Assembly: GCA_029582165.1 (NCBI GenBank) | Contig: CM055880.1 | Span: 7,006,001-7,070,000, forward strand | Direction: 5' to 3' | Length of the DNA stretch: 64,000 nucleotides | Origin: Portulaca oleracea | Taxonomy: Eukaryota > Streptophyta > Magnoliopsida > Caryophyllales > Portulacaceae | Part shown: one piece after another, positions 34,029 through 52,914 of the stretch | Layout of the letters: each line of letters begins with the position of its first letter | Numbering within the stretch: position 1 is the first letter of the stretch | Notes under the pieces: model-generated | Told to the model about the DNA's origin: nothing | Database searches by the model: none | Seen by the model: the letters and a program-made list of their open reading frames with translations, nothing else | Position numbers and translations under genes: made by a program

Positions 34029-36449
34029 ACAACCATGCGCTTGGCTGTTACTAGTACATTTCACTGGGACGTTTGATACTTGTAAGTAAACCAAATCAAA
34101 TAAGTGAAGACTTACTTTCGGTTTACTTGTTGCAAGCCGATTGCCCTACTATAGCACAACAGAAGTTTCAGAGAAAAGGGTGGTTACTTATCAGTTTACG
34201 ATGAGATAAATCGTTTAGTACTTTAGTCATACCAACAAAAGTTTCAGAGAAAAGGGTAGTTACTTATCCACCTAATTCACCACTTATAGTTTATAAAAAC
34301 AAGTTTATCCAGTAGAAAAACTAGTTGCTTTTCCACTCAAGTGAACACTCGTAAAACATGCTTATCCACGTCCATCGGCAATGAGACTAAAAATGTTGTT
34401 TCTTGTGGTTAATACTAACATACTACTACTTCACACCATCTAGTGCCAATGAAATTTCATTTTGAAACCATCGTGTTCCTCTACAGGTAGAAATCTGAGT
34501 ACGTAATTAAATTTATACACAAGCACACCGCGGTCTTTCCTGGTGCGAACCAAACTTATAAGTTTGAAAACAAGCCTGCCTCTGTTCTTCATGATTTACT
34601 GAATTTCTTACCATGCTTCGCTTGTACAACATATATGGCCATTGGGCAAAACTAAGAGCAATTTTTTCTGGTATAGAACTGTCAATTATCAATTACCGAC
34701 CAATGCAACCCTGCAAATCTACACTTGTAGCTATCAATAGCCCAAACGAGAACCATACCATAGTATTACACAAAATCAGTTTATTTTAAGAGGATCATCC
34801 ACCAGAGGCCAAAGTTCACGATGAAAAATCATGTACTTCCTGAACAAGACTAGAAGAAAATCAGCACCCAAGCACAAATATGAAATATGTACAGTAGCGT
34901 AACGCTTTTCAAAAGGGAAATACCATATCTTTCGATTTTCAGGACACTTGCCATGATACTGGTATATTGGTGTTTAAGACCATATTAATTACCACTGTAT
35001 AGCATTGCATTACAGGTTGTAGAAGCTCCAGGGACATACAGCATGCTAAATAACATCAACAAGAAGAATGGGAAAAAGCCCTGCCATTTTCTCTTGTAGA
35101 CAAAAAAGGACACATAGAACTTACCAAAAAGCATACTCCATGCAACGAAGAGTGAAGACTAGCTGACACTATAAGAGTATAAGGTAAGTAATGAGCAGCA
35201 TCATATCGGGTTAACACTCAAAATGAAAACAACAAAACTTCAATTAAATTGGTAAGAAAACAATTTCCAGCATACCAACAGATGGCTTAGAGAAATGAGA
35301 TATCAAAAACCAGCAAACATACAAAGATTCCAGACCCAGTTCAGATCAATGTAATCTCAAAACATTAAAGACGAGAATTTAACCATTTCACCAAAATCTA
35401 GGGACAAAGGAACTTTGGATTCACAGTTGAACATCATGACAAATGCAACTTCATTAATATGTGCTCGGCTCACTGTCGCATAGCTCACTTGGCAAGTGAA
35501 GCACTAGAGACATTTCCATAAAAGTTACAAGAAGCTCAAGCAGTTTTTCCCTCAGAAACTTGTGATGGATGATAGTATTAGTATGAGCAGCATTTTACAC
35601 CAAGCTAAAAGGGAAAAGATGGAGACTGAAGAAAGGACATGACACAGAAACATAGACAAAGATCCACAACAAACAGCACCTTATACAAACCAGAGAAATT
35701 AGACAAGGCAAGCAACAATTGTTCACATATTCCCAAAAGCTCCTCAAAAACAGAAAAAAAGAGTTAGATACAAAATGGTTTTAAATACGTGGCACAAGAG
35801 AAAACAGTTCAAGTGTCTAGCAATGTCAAGACACATTGCACAGTGCTGAAAAAAGGACAATGAGTACAGGATTTGATGCATTAACACAACAATTATGTTC
35901 CTATTCAACATGAGTAGTTTCCAACTGGCCTGGTTTTCATATACTCTAGAGAACTATTGCCCAAATATAGTGCGAATGTCTATATGACCACGCATGCCAA
36001 AAGGAAGCGCTCAACATAAGTACTTGAAGCATGAAGATCTTAACTTCGAGGTTAGCAGTTTTGTTCAACTGAACAAAATCCAACGGAATTAAAAATAAAA
36101 CAAAGGGCTATGGGAATTGACTAAAAAAGCGCAAAGGCTCATGGGGCTTGAGGTGGAAATGAGGCAAGCTAGCACGTAAGATGGTGGAAAGCTCGTAAAG
36201 CTTGGCCCAAGAGATGCTCAAGTAGGCTATGGCTTGAGCTTGTCACATAAGCCACAATAACACAAGCCCAAGAATATTGAGCTTATGAGGAATAGACGAT
36301 GACATACAACATTGAGTGTGTCTTATGACATAATTTCAATAACAATACCTGTTTTAGATAGGAAAAACATAAATATATAAATAGTTTTTCTATAAGAAAT
36401 TATAAATATAAATAATACTAATAGGATGAAAAGATCATGTGCTTAGGAA
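34029..36449. other. Long non-coding stretch downstream of the PRP4 kinase, part 1
   Basis: No recognisable protein, tRNA or rRNA gene. Base composition is less extreme than in the MITE-rich areas and no terminal inverted repeats were noticed. It could hold untranslated exons or a non-coding RNA, but nothing in the sequence proves that. Confidence 0.4.
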
Positions 36450-37060
36450 GCATCTTATAAATTTGTCTTTCAAGCGCCGAAGAGGAGTTTTGACTCCCTC
36501 AAAGACACTTTGGTTACTTTGTTTCCAAATAGTCCGAAATTCACATGTGGATGTGATATAACCATGGTGTTCTTCAGTTCCCTACCAAAGCCTCCCCCCC
36601 CCCAAAAAAAAAAAAAAAAGCAAGAAGATGGTTCTAATTGAATGGGAAACAAGCACCTATCCACCAAAACACTAAAACCCGAAGAGATATAGCAAGGTCA
36701 CAATGAAGCAATAAATGATCCAGCCATTCAAAAATCCTCCCCCTAGTCTGTAAATTATCACAAGTCAGATGCTCCCATTATTAGCTTCCCAAACAAAGAA
36801 CACAACCTTCAAAGGAGCCAAAGACTTTCAAATAACGGATAAGCACCAGTCTTCAAAAGATACAATGATGAAGTTGCGAATCAAGAAAATTCAAATAATA
36901 GGAGCTATAATTGAAAAGATCCCTTTCTTACTCAAATCCCATCTCATCATGTCTTGTGAAGAGAACCCTGAAGTGGCCTTGTTAAGGATGTTAAGAAAAG
37001 TAACCAAAGATACTTCATCAGCAGAACCACTCATATAAAAGTAGGAGACCAAACATTCGG
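36450..37060 (-). mobile_element. Decayed LINE fragment (zf-RVT and linker)
   Basis: On the minus strand, split frames read SLAPLKVVFFVWEANNGSI, WLDHLLLHCDLAISL, VLVFWWIGACFPFN and FGLFGNKVTKVSL. These match the order of the zf-RVT region of plant L1-type elements (PPKVxFFxWxA, then DHLLLHC, then LWxxW). A C/A homopolymer interrupts it at about 36593-36618. Stops and shifts show that it is dead. It differs from the element at 1-1450. Confidence 0.65.
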
Positions 37061-37821
37061 TATCTTCCCCGGTATTTATGTTCTTGCAGTGGATAGAAGT
37101 GCCGGATTACTAGGAGCAACTTCCAGTGTATCTTTGATTACTTTCATTGATATAAACATAAAGCTGGTTTTTTAGTTAATCAAACGTTTTATACTTTTGT
37201 CTTTTACGCATTGCACATTAATAACCCGTACCAATAAATCATTCTCATTCCCACAAAAAAAATCTCTATTTTCACCTGAAATAGCTCCATCGTAAGTAAT
37301 TTTCAATCTAACATCATTATTCAACTATGTTACAAGTTCTTTCTTCTTTACATTCAAGTTTACGTTTTGTCGTTATGCATTTTAGCAAAAAATTACTGAA
37401 GAAAGCTAAGCATGGGCTCGTTCAAGCTCATGAGGGGGCTTGATAGGGCTCATTTCCACCCAACCAACAAGTGCTTGGTAGGCTAGCAACCTACTGAACC
37501 GGAATCTTTGTGAAATAGCAAGCATGTGACATGACTTCCATTTTTTGGGGGGTAATTTGGAAGGGATGTGATAGTAGGGTGTTTCAGACATAAAGGCCCA
37601 AACAAGTTTGAGTACAAAAGTATTTATGGTGGTTCTGTTTATCTATTTAACAATTTTTTTGGTAGTTTTATGCCCTTTATTTAGTGGATATGGATGGCCT
37701 TCGATGCAAAAAGAATTGTAAAATAGATGGATGTTGACACATAATAGCTCCACTTCATCAATTTCTAACCACTAACATCAAAATCGATTTCGCTTAAGCG
37801 GACCTGAGGAAATCTAGATGG

Positions 37822-38060
37822 ACATCAAGGAAGTGTCACCCATTTACAGGAGACTATCTCAAAAACACAACAAACTCCAAGGGGAAACACACTTAAGCGC
37901 AGTCTAGGGGATCCAAAAGTAGTCGGCCCTCCGCCCATGAACATCAAGGAAGTGTCACCCATTTACAGGAGACTATATCAAAAACACAACAAACTCAAGG
38001 GGAAACACACTTAAGCGCAGTCTAGGGGATCCAAAAGTAGTCAGCCCTCCGCCCATGAAC
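37822..38060. repeat. 119-bp tandem duplication
   Basis: The unit starting ACATCAAGGAAGTGTCACCC occurs at 37822 and 37941. The copies differ by a few substitutions (for example CTATCTC versus CTATATC, GTCGGCC versus GTCAGCC) and one indel (AACTCCAAGG versus AACTCAAGG). Confidence 0.9.
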
Positions 38061-41000
38061 AAGCAATAGACCACCAACCTCATCTACCAGAATCATTGCC
38101 TACTCATTCACAGCTGTACTAAAAAACCCCTACTTTCCAACAACACACCCCATCCTCAGTTCTATACAGCCAACAGCACCACATGATCCATTCCATCATC
38201 ATGGAATTATAGAAATTTCTTTGAAACTCAAAGAAGAACTGACGGGTAAATGAATAACTAAACAAGCCTTGTTACAACACGAACAAAATATTCAAGGGGG
38301 CAAGACTGATGCACTGAGATCTAATAATTTGCCACGACTTCGAATTCATTGAATATGCACATAGAATTGTTGAATCAGAAATATCACGTACAAGGATAAA
38401 TATTAATAATTAGTGTAATCGGGGCATGCAAGGAGAAGGTAGTCATCTTTTGCAGTCTATCTAGGTAATAGAGTTGATTTCACCAAACTAACAATTTTCA
38501 TTCAGAATAAAACAAAATCAAGTTCATTACTGTTGTCCTGGACAATATAAAAGCAATGTGCTTACTTCCCAAGTACTATTTGTTTATCCTTGAATAAACT
38601 TATATGCTCATTAACACTCTCCATAAACAAAACTTGTCACGGACCCATCAAACCAATCCACTTTCATGCTGCGCCAGCTATCAACGGAATAGTTCCATCT
38701 GACTAGTGTAACTGCTACTAGCAGAAACTCTGAATTAACTTTCACCTTGTAAAGTTCAAATAAAGACAAACAGCCAAGTAAACTCGGACTGAACCTCTGA
38801 AAGCCATCATTTCTGTCCTATCAATCAAAATTGACAGCAGAGATGTCAATCAATCAACATCCTGTTTGTTAGCATCAGCTGTCATCAAGAAGTGGCTACG
38901 GAAATTTGTGAAAAGAAGGTAGTTTTAAACATGGTGAGACAACTTCGAATTAATACCCTCCATAATGCCCACCAACTCAGTTGGGCACAACCTTAAGAGG
39001 TACATTTATAGAGGACCTTATCTTCATTTGGCAAGACCATTGGTGTGAGTGTGTGACACTGCTTCTCAAGAAACCTTTTCAGTTCCCTAATATTAATGCT
39101 CTGGCAGTGCATAAACATGCCTTTGTTACAGAATACAATGAGTGAATGCCTCAGAGCTTGACAGTGACACCTTCCTTGATGCTGGACACTCTTGTTGCTT
39201 TCATGACGGTTTACACTCTTTTTACTTTGCGTGATAAAATCAGATACTACAGTCATCTTTTTCAAAATGATGAATGCAATCTCCCACACAGTCTTAATCA
39301 AATCTAACTATTTGAGGCCTCATAGTTTTTCCTATAGATTAAGCTCAATTCATAAAATGGTTCTCTTGAAGCCTGTTTGCAAGTCTATGGTTCATTTGAA
39401 AGTACGTTTTTTAGTATCAAGTACAACACACAACTTCTCCAACTAGGAGTGGCCAAAAGGGACACTTCCAATATTAGTTCCCATAAGCTAGGAATGGAAG
39501 AATGCACTACTAGTATGGAGGGTTGTCCTTCCCAAGAGTAGAACCAACCCTTATATTAAAAGTGCTCACGAACACAAGAACCAAACAGCTGTATAAGCAA
39601 AGCAATGATGTACTATGTAGCTCCTCTCTCATGTTCTTTTCAACTTTCTAATCTGAGCCATTGATAACAAAATAAATAGCATAAACAAGGTATAAGACAA
39701 CTTAATTTACATCATAGAAAGTTACAGGATGGGTATAAGGGATATGCTCAACATGAATAAAGATGGCATTTTTAGAGGATATAAGAATATGAAGGCTACT
39801 TACAGAGAGTTGCAGAAGCCAGGATGGCATTATCCTATTAAGAAAAAACATCATATAACTCATTCAATATGTTGACAGTATATGAACAAAATAGCTTTTG
39901 ACATACCCTAAGCAAAACGGTACAAATATTAAGAACCACAACTCACACTTAGAAATTTCATGTGAAGGTCGCGTCATAATCATCAGAGCCATAGCCTCCA
40001 GAATGACCAATCATGGATCAGATGTAACAAATTTCATTAGAATGCTACAGATTACAGAGAGCAGAAAAACAAAAGGCAAAACTTGCTAAATATCTTCAAA
40101 CATGCTAAAGGAAAATAACACAGAGCCATTAAGTGAGCGAAAGAACTTCAAAAACGAAGCATTACACAAAGTGCAAAGCAAAAACCATTTCATTCGAATA
40201 ACATGGGTTAGGTGATACCATGAAATGCCATCACACCTAAATAATAAACCCACCAGATACATTCAACTTTACACTAGTTATCAGCACACAATTATCAGGG
40301 AAATTGATCAATGTATCAGGTGAGAATTTAACAAGGGTGTCAAATAATGATCCTTGTAAACAACAAAAATACCTTCTTCAGACCGCCTTCTAAGCATTTA
40401 AACATTGAAGGGTTGCCCCAAAGAACTGGAAATTTCCTGAATGAAAAGGAACATTAGGCTCACTGGGACAAAATTAAGTAGAATTATCTGAACATAACAT
40501 ACATGAAACCCACCAAGTAAATGTAAAAAAATAAGCAATGCTAATTCTTAGTTAGTCATATCCCATCAACTCTGGAGTAAGTTGCTACAAGTAGCTTGTA
40601 TTTTCATTCGATACAAGGGTATGAGACAAAGAGACAAAGAGACAAAGACAGCTGATCTTCATATGATGTCAAGATCGCTACCTTGAACAACTAAGATCTT
40701 CATTAAAACTACATATATCTAGCATGAATGAACCACAGATCCTGATACAAGTACAAGAACCTTTACTCAACCCACAAGGCAACGATTTCGGGAGAATCTT
40801 ATGGATTTGGGCAAGACCATCATAAGAATGATTACAATAAAAGAAAAACGCCTTTGGCGAGTTGTCTTACAATAGAAATAGAACACACTCCATTGAACTT
40901 CCAGTAAGTGACCTCCCGACAAAATCAGCCTTTGAGTCCTACTTGAACACCAGAGCAATCACCTCCACTCTCAAGGGCGCAGTGGTGCAGAAAAGATACA

Positions 41001-41097
41001 GGTAAATGCCCAGAGATTAGAGTCTGATATAAATTAGACTGAAATGTATAAATCTAGATCAACAGCATTTCTGGAGTCAGGAAATCAGCATCTGTGT
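38061..41097. other. Long non-coding stretch downstream of the PRP4 kinase, part 2
   Basis: The right end must contain the PRP4 kinase 3' UTR. One minus-strand frame of 102 codons (38993-39301) has no domain that I recognise. No tRNA-like or rRNA-like fold was noticed. Confidence 0.4.
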
Positions 41098-48291
<7,194 letters not shown>

Positions 48292-48618
48292 ATCCGGGGG
48301 AAATCGTAGGGTTTCGATTTGGGGGTTAGGGTTTGGGAATGGGTTTGCGAGTCGAAGAAGGAGGAGAGAGAGAATTTGCGATGGTAGAGGGGGAGGGAGA
48401 GATAGATGCCGCGTTTGTTTGGGGAATATTGATGATTGATTGGGTTGGGTTGGAAAATTTACTGGATTTGACGCGACAGCTTCCTATCTATCTCTCTTTC
48501 GCTCTCGGTGCACGGTTGCGGAACTATTTTTGCCTCGGAACACCCTTGCGCGACTCCAGGCAAATAGCCAATTGGTGACTCGCAAGCTAGGGTTCGTAAT
48601 TTTACTTAATCTTATTAT
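48292..48618. promoter_or_regulatory. Upstream region and leader of PRP4 kinase
   Basis: Sequence 5' of the minus-strand start codon. It is GC-richer than its surroundings and purine-rich near 48350-48410 on the plus strand, so the transcribed strand is CT-rich, as is common in plant leaders. No TATA box was assigned. Confidence 0.35.
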
Positions 48619-48868
48619 GTCTGTCAGATTCATCGGTAAAAAATAATTGGATAAAAGTTGAATTTTGGTACTTTTTTGTAATTTTTGTAACTTTCAGTAA
48701 ATTCTGATAATTTTTTGCAAATTTACGCTAATATATCAAAATTAATTTTTTATTTTTTTTAAATTTGGTATTTTTTGGTAACTTTTGATAAATTTTGGTA
48801 ACTTTAGGCAAAAACTGGTAAATTTTAGTAAATTGGAGTTACCCATGAATTTGACAAACCCTTCTCAA
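48619..48868. mobile_element. TIR element of the GTGTCAAATTTATGG family, copy 2
   Basis: Left end GTCTGTCAGATTCATCGGTA and right end GAGTTACCCATGAATTTGAC are imperfect inverted repeats. The interior carries CGCTAATATATCAAAATTAA and repeated GGTAACTTTTGATAAATTTT-type units, as in 32814-33033. Confidence 0.6.
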
Positions 48869-50097
48869 AGATAGACACGAGTAAGTTTTGTATATCGAGG
48901 TGGGAGATGTCAAACTGTTAATGGCAAGCATAGCCCAATGTATTTTTATTATTGAAAGCCAAAAGATTGAAAGTTCACAAAATACAACAAATAAAACATT
49001 ACCTAACAATCAGCAACCACCCACAAAAGTCAAAAAGTTGCATCCAAAAATACCGCTAAATCAGAGCTATTGTAGCAACGACTTGTACATCAACGTCAAC
49101 CAATACGTCTTCTCTTTTCATTTGCAACATTAACATGTTCAACCACTTCACCTAGGTGGGTCATTAAAGACTCGCACGCATATATCATTGCTAATCATCA
49201 CGGCTTTATGATCTATCTCAACATAGCCCATTAACCCTACAATTTCCACCTAATGAAAAATTTTGCTTCAACCAAAATTTGAACATTGGGGGAGAGCTTA
49301 GATGATGAGTGGCTAGTGGCTACTACCTTTTTGGTTCCTAATGTGTATCTTAGTGTCTTTTTTTTTTTCTTTCTTTTTGGGGTTTCGTTATATCTATTGA
49401 AAGTTTTGTTTATTCTTATTATTCAAAAACATAAAAGGTAGGAAAATTTGTGATACAAATCCGACCACTGCAAATACAGTTCGGCAACAAACCAACCACG
49501 CAAGAAACAATACAAAAACAACCTCTTAAAATGAAACATCAAAGATCAAGTAGTTACGCTCAATATATCTTTAGGAATTCGACTTTTAGATGACTTGTCA
49601 TTTGATTTAACCCTTTGAGTTGCTTCTCTAACCAATCAACAGTTCGCCTTCAATGGAGCTTTCTCATTCTCTTTCTTATAGCTTGAGCTTTGATGGCCTC
49701 AAGGGTGGGGTCCTCTCAACAAGAGGTAGATCCAAATTAGATTGCATAGAATCAAAACCAACTCTACAAATGTCATCACCATCTTTGTAGTTGATATAGG
49801 GATGTTGAACGTGTCCAAGTAGCGATGGAGTCTCGTCTTTTCGTCTCATCGTCTATTAAAAGTTTGAAACCTATTTATTTATTTTTTTTGAAAAAAGATA
49901 AAACTCAACCAACTAATATACAGTAGTAAGCCATTTTAGAGGACAAAAAAGTTCAAGTGTGTTAAAACGCACACTTATGTTTTAATGAGCACATACATAA
50001 ATATGTTCAATATTAATGTGCCTTATATAATACACAAAATAATATAGTTGAATGTGAAATTATCAATCCATGAGCTAAATTAGAAATTTTGAGGGAT
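48869..50097. other. Intergenic, no gene seen
   Basis: AT-rich sequence with no recognisable domain, RNA gene or terminal repeats. Confidence 0.45.
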
Positions 50098-50388
50098 ACT
50101 TAACACTTGGATATATCGTCAAAGTGTATCTTGAAGGGCTTGAAATAACTACATGTCACTAAAGTAGACCTTCTTTTAAGTTAGCTCATCCGTTGGGAAC
50201 TTCTTAGTTAAGCGTGCTTGGTTGGGAGTAGTTTCGGGATGAGTGACCTCATGGAAAGTTTTTCCAAACAACGTGTGAACGAGGACGAAGCACGTTGGAA
50301 AGACTCCAAGTGATTTGTGGGGTCAGTCAACGATCCTTGAAGCTGTTATCGGTAATGTCCACGACCAGGGAGGGTTCGGGGTGTTACA
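50098..50388 (+). mobile_element. Cassandra-type LTR carrying 5S rRNA-like sequence
   Basis: The segment 50185-50260 contains AGTTAAGCGTGCTTGG, then GGGAGTAGTTTCGGGATG and GTGACCTCATGGAAAGT. In order and spacing this matches the 3' two-thirds of plant 5S rRNA, including the region of its internal promoter. It is embedded in a 291-bp unit ending GGGGTGTTACA, and the whole unit aligns with the antisense insert at 17722-18016. LTRs with a built-in 5S domain define Cassandra TRIM elements. It is not followed by a primer-binding site and no partner LTR was seen. Confidence 0.82.
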
Positions 50389-50639
50389 CAATACTACACC
50401 TAAAGTATGTAAGTCATGATATGCAAATGAATTGACTTGTATGGATGATGAAGTGGTAGTTTGAAAAAGTAAGACAGTTTTAAAAAATAAGTCTATTGAT
50501 GATGATTCCTACCATTACACATTAGCGTAGACATTGAGTACAGTTCATAAGAAACACGTTATGATCCAACAACTTTATGGAGGATACGGAAAATCAAAAT
50601 GCTTCCATTTTGAAGAAAGTGGTCCAAGTTGAAATAGAT

Positions 50640-51565
50640 TATATAGGAGAAAATTAGAGAATAATACTTAGGTCATAGTGGATTTTCCACTGGGTAGTAA
50701 GCCTATAACCTCTAAATAGATATTCAAACGGAAAATGAGAGAAAATGGCACCATAAAAAGGTACAAGGCTTGCTTAATTGCTAGGGGTTTTACATAAAGA
50801 CGTGGTATAGACTACTTTGACAAGTGCACATTAGTGGCTAGAGTTTGCCACAAATACATAAGTTAATAACTCACCAAATGCATGTACAAGACAACATTTC
50901 CAAGTTGTGAATTAGAAGAAGAGATGTATATGCAACAACTTGAAGGTTCTATAATCAGGGGTCAACAAAAGAAAGATGTAGATTTCTATATGGTTTAACC
51001 CAAACACCTAAACAATGACATAGAAGAAAACGATAAAGTTGTGATTTTTTTATGGTTTCATCATTCATGAGTGTGATAAATGTGTGTATTATAAGTTGAG
51101 AATGAAAAGTGAATGATCATGTATTTATATGAGAATGACATGTTGATCTTTGGGACCAACATGAAATAAGTTGAGAAAACCACGAATTTTATGTCATTTA
51201 AGTTTGTCATGTAAGACATGGGTGAGGTGGATGTGATGTGGTACGAAACATTAAGACCATTAGAAATGATGATAGTATATACCTATCACAATTCCACTCA
51301 TTTGAAAATGTGTCGGAGAAATTGAAATGCAAAGATATTTATTTGGTGATTAAGAATGAAGATAGAGTCGTAGCTTAAGTTGATTATTCCATGGTTATTA
51401 GCAGCTTAATGTATGTCATGACAAGTACAATGCCAGATATTACATTTGCAGTTGTAAAAATTGACTAGGTACACTAGTAATCTTAGTAAGCACTATTAAC
51501 ATTCAATTTGGAGGGTATTGAGATAACTTAAGAAAATCCAACACCATGACTAGTACAATTAAGGA
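50640..51565 (+). mobile_element. Decayed Ty1/copia pol (reverse transcriptase region)
   Basis: Split plus-strand frames give IFKRKMRENGTIKRYKACLI followed by ARGFT (near 50724-50800), LEEEMYMQQLEGS (near 50915-50955), YGFIIHECDKCVYYK, YLYENDMLIFGTN, YSMVISSLMYVMTS and KLTRYTSN. This is the motif order of copia reverse transcriptase. At least two stops and several frame shifts are visible, including TAG where tryptophan is expected and TAA where glutamine is expected. Integrase, RNase H and LTRs were not identified. It follows the Cassandra-type LTR by about 250 bp, but the two are unrelated elements. Confidence 0.85.
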
Positions 51566-52087
51566 GTACCTTCGATTCTACAAGATTACTTGGATGCACG
51601 TTAAGCTAGTCATAGAGAGTATTACTCCTCTACAACGAGTTAAATATCTTAGACCTTGTTCGATAAAAGAAGCGAATCATTCTTAGCGGATAGTTGTTTG
51701 AATTGCAGGTAACTGTTGTATGTTAGTGTATAACTGATAAAAGTAACTCCTTGTAAAGAATGTGTTCGACAAAATTAGATATTGAAGTAGTTGATAGATG
51801 TAAACTAACCATAACAATAGAATATGTAGCATGTTAATCACCAATTCTACCATAACAACAAAATATGTATCATGTTCTCCAACTTCTAAAGAAATTGAGT
51901 GACTACAAGATTTATGTTGGAAATGTCTATTTGACCTAAGACTATGCAACCCATCCCCATACATGTGATAGTAAAACCACATAGTCAAGGAATTTAGGGC
52001 TTGTAAAGTACAGTCGTAAATGATAGATATAGCACATATTATTACTGATAAGTTTTGGTAAATTTCGGTCACTTTTATTTTGTATAC
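51566..52087. other. Intergenic, no gene seen
   Basis: AT-rich sequence. The minus-strand frame 51683-52174 has no domain and overlaps repeat sequence. Confidence 0.45.
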
Positions 52088-52240
52088 TAAGGGTGTGTAA
52101 AATTCAAGGGTAAAAAGAGATTGAGTAAAAGTTAAATTTTGGTAACTTTTATCAAATTTATTATAATGTATCAAAATTATTATTATTTTTATTTTTTTAA
52201 CTTTGATAAAAACTGGTAAATTCTATTTGCCCATAAATGA
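52088..52240. mobile_element. TIR element of the GTGTCAAATTTATGG family, short copy 3
   Basis: Begins GGGTGTGTAAAATTCAAGGG and ends CTGGTAAATTCTATTTGCCC. The interior GTTAAATTTTGGTAACTTTT and TGTATCAAAATTATT segments match copies 1 and 2. It is shorter through internal deletion. Confidence 0.5.
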
Positions 52241-52365
52241 TAACATTCCATAATTTTCGGCAAATTTTTAGCTTCACCGACTACCATTCAACTCTACAGA
52301 CCCTTAATCATGCTAGGAATTCCATGGAAATCATGAGAAGGAGATGCATGAAAACTTACATAGTA

Positions 52366-52581
52366 CTCCCTCCGTCCCAATTAATTGACACTTTGACAAA
52401 ATTTTGACCGTTAATTACTCATAAATCACAATGAATTACAATATGAGATTATCTTAATTAGAAAAACATTTTACTAAAATTTACAATGGAGGTAATTTTA
52501 TATTGTAACTCATTATAATTTGTGAATAATTAACGGTTAAAATTTAGTCAAAATGTCAATTTTAATTTGTGACGGAGGGAG
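52366..52581. mobile_element. Stowaway-type MITE upstream of the plastid E2 gene
   Basis: Left end CTCCCTCCGTCCCAATTAAT and right end TTAATTTGTGACGGAGGGAG are inverted repeats. Sub-terminal TTGACACTTTGACAAAATTT and AAATTTAGTCAAAATGTCAA also pair. TA precedes it; the right flank is TTA. At 216 bp it ends about 330 bp before the E2 start codon. Confidence 0.8.
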
Positions 52582-52914
52582 TTACTAGTGTAATTGACGG
52601 CAGTCATCATCTAATCTAAGAACATGATGAGCAACATTGATAAAATCCAAGCATGATCCGTAGTATGTGTGCATGCCAAAGGTTGTCCAACTAAAAAAAG
52701 TGCAAAATCAGTCAGAGAAAACCACATCTTATTCAGGCCCAATCGTGACACTTTTCGAATCAGCTAACCAACACCCACCAACTAAACTAAACAAACCATC
52801 CTCGTCTTCTCCGCCCAAAACTCCTCCTTTTCTCCTTTCTTCCCTCAAACTCCTTCACACTCCCATCATCATCACTCCATTCTTGCTCTCTCTTCATTTT
52901 CTTCGATACCTCCA

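Noticed and set aside
36120..37450. Possible element bounded by GGTGGAAATGAG and CTCATTTCCACC
   Set aside because: Short inverted matches near 36150 and 37450 do not extend to coherent termini, and the flanks show no duplication.
37800..38060. CRISPR-like or satellite array
   Set aside because: Only two directly adjacent copies and no spacers; the genome is eukaryotic.
50185..50260. 5S rRNA gene candidate
   Set aside because: Lacks the first third of 5S rRNA, has several substitutions, and lies within a 291-bp LTR that recurs at 17722-18016, so it is an element-borne 5S domain.
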